From Moritella marina ATCC 15381 (lineage in GTDB: Bacteria > Pseudomonadota > Gammaproteobacteria > Enterobacterales > Moritellaceae): a stretch of DNA of 64,000 nucleotides. Within the stretch, counting starts at the first letter, position 1. Every line of letters begins with the position of its first letter. Below are positions 63,259 through 64,000 of the stretch, one piece after another. The stretch spans positions 620,001 to 684,000 of the forward strand of contig NZ_CP044399.1 in NCBI RefSeq assembly GCF_008931805.1, written 5' to 3'. The position numbers and the translations under genes are program-made. The notes beneath the pieces are model-generated. The model searched no databases. It saw only the letters and a program-made list of their open reading frames with translations, and was not told where the DNA came from.

Positions 63259-63353
63259 GGTTGTTTTATCCCTAATCTGTGCGCTTGCTCAAAGTTTCTT
63301 AAATGATCTGTTATTGAAAATTGTAATCAGCTTAAAAACACTTCACTATATTA

Positions 63354-63369
63354 GCTGAAAGGTTTCAGC
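63354..63369. promoter_or_regulatory. Cra operator 1 (cra-fruB region)
   Basis: GCTGAAAGGTTTCAGC is a near-perfect palindrome matching the Cra consensus GCTGAAACG-type site. Confidence 0.85.
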
Positions 63370-63422
63370 AATGCTATTTATAATGATTTTGACATTGCTG
63401 CAGCCTTTTTAATTAACGAATT

Positions 63423-63438
63423 GCTGAAACGATTCAGC
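63423..63438. promoter_or_regulatory. Cra operator 2 (cra-fruB region)
   Basis: GCTGAAACGATTCAGC matches the Cra consensus closely. It lies 69 bp from operator 1 and 78 bp before the fruB ATG. Confidence 0.9.
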
Positions 63439-63515
63439 TGGCGTCAGTAATAACGTCAGCGCTGTTGTTAGCAAATAATTATACCGCCAGTATTAGCGAA
63501 GTATGGAGTAAATCT

Positions 63516-64000
63516 ATGTTGTCACTGTCTTCTAACGACATTCAGTTAAAACAATCGGCGCCGAACAAATTACACGCCATTAAAGCCCTAGCACAAAGCT
63601 TGGCGAATAAAACCTATGTTGAAGCAAGTTATGTTGATGGGATGTTAGCGCGTGAAGCGCAGCACTCTACGTATTTAGGTAATGGTATTGCTATTCCGCA
63701 TGGCACCGTTGATACACGTGATTTAGTCAATAAAACCGGTGTGCAATTACATCACTTTCCACAAGGTGTTGATTGGGGCGAGGGACAAACTGTGTACCTT
63801 GCTATTGCGATAGCAGCTAAATCAGATGAACATTTAGCGATTTTAAAGCAGCTTACACATGTATTAAGCGATGATGATATCGAGCTGAAACTCCAGCAAT
63901 GTGATAGTGCTGAAGCGATTATAGCCTTACTTGAAGGTAATAAGCCCGAAGGAAAAAGTCTCGAAGGTAAGCAACAATCTGCAACTTTATTAACCGCGGA
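63516..64000 (+). CDS. fruB: PTS fructose-specific EIIA-HPr protein, 3' end cut off by window
   Basis: The first 161 codons are visible; the gene runs off the window edge. The EIIA domain shows MLAREAQHSTYLGNGIAIPHGTVDT, in which the His of IPHG is the phosphorylated residue, then SDEHLAILKQLTHVLSDDD. This matches E. coli FruB, which carries EIIA and HPr-like domains and transfers phosphate to the fructose permease. A GGAG ribosome site precedes the ATG. Two Cra operators lie upstream, in line with induction by fructose. Confidence 0.92.
   Translation, partial: MLSLSSNDIQLKQSAPNKLHAIKALAQSLANKTYVEASYVDGMLAREAQHSTYLGNGIAIPHGTVDTRDLVNKTGVQLHHFPQGVDWGEGQTVYLAIAIAAKSDEHLAILKQLTHVLSDDDIELKLQQCDSAEAIIALLEGNKPEGKSLEGKQQSATLLTA

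Overview
This window looks like an ordinary chromosomal stretch of a moderately AT-rich marine gammaproteobacterium of the Moritella / Shewanella / Vibrio type. The assignment rests on gene content: CmoA/CmoB, an AspS of near E. coli length, Cra with fruB, AdhE, FtnA, YfcZ/YiiS, an FNR-type regulon, many GGDEF/HD-GYP/chemotaxis proteins and many outer-membrane barrels. I found no rRNA, tRNA, CRISPR array, insertion sequence or prophage. Genus-level assignment is inference.

Left part (1-27000). A NicO-type nickel/cobalt transporter (cut by the window edge) converges on a zinc ABC operon read leftwards (40-residue membrane protein, znuC, znuB, znuA). Two Zur-like palindromes precede that operon, and its binding protein carries six near-identical 12-residue His/Asp/Glu repeats. 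Next come an NhaC-type antiporter overlapping a yeast-Lys1-like saccharopine dehydrogenase, and then genes linked by glutathione and electrophile chemistry: CurA plus a glutathione S-transferase behind a TetR-type palindrome, a KefF/KefG-like plus KefC-like pair, and gamma-glutamyltransferase. Outer-membrane barrels (MipA/OmpV-like, DUF2860-like, KdgM-like), YdhF, a hot-dog thioesterase, a diguanylate cyclase with a duplicated sensor, a DeoR regulator, a degenerate HD-GYP protein and AdhE follow. Perfect FNR-consensus boxes lie upstream of the DUF2860 gene and of adhE.

Middle part (27000-49400). Ferritin and a YfcZ-like protein lead to a cluster of two retropepsin-like lipoproteins, a 7TM protein with an inactive-transglutaminase-like domain and a RimK-like ATP-grasp enzyme. 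This layout suggests an envelope system that adds, removes or senses peptide modifications. Next are cmoA-cmoB (wobble uridine modification), aspS, a small barrel, a LysR regulator with a choloylglycine-hydrolase-type Ntn enzyme, a three-gene run (chemoreceptor, porin, PstS-like protein), a hemerythrin-GGDEF fusion, a Lon-family protease and a DnaQ-like exonuclease.

Right part (49700-64000). An AbgT-type transporter is followed by an unrecognised multi-pass membrane protein and a heme-dependent fatty-acid cis/trans isomerase. Then comes a polyamine-type island: a lipoprotein with a basic Ser/Thr-rich tail, a duplicated DUF350 membrane protein, a membrane-anchored spermidine-synthase-like enzyme and a short S-adenosylmethionine decarboxylase. 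The window ends with YfcA, a divergent LysR regulator sharing a palindrome, and cra divergent from fruB with two Cra operators between them.

The two best candidates for poorly described systems are the retropepsin / 7TM / ATP-grasp operon (28520-33018) and the membrane polyamine island (56167-60379). The zinc-operon small protein is the best candidate for an overlooked gene.
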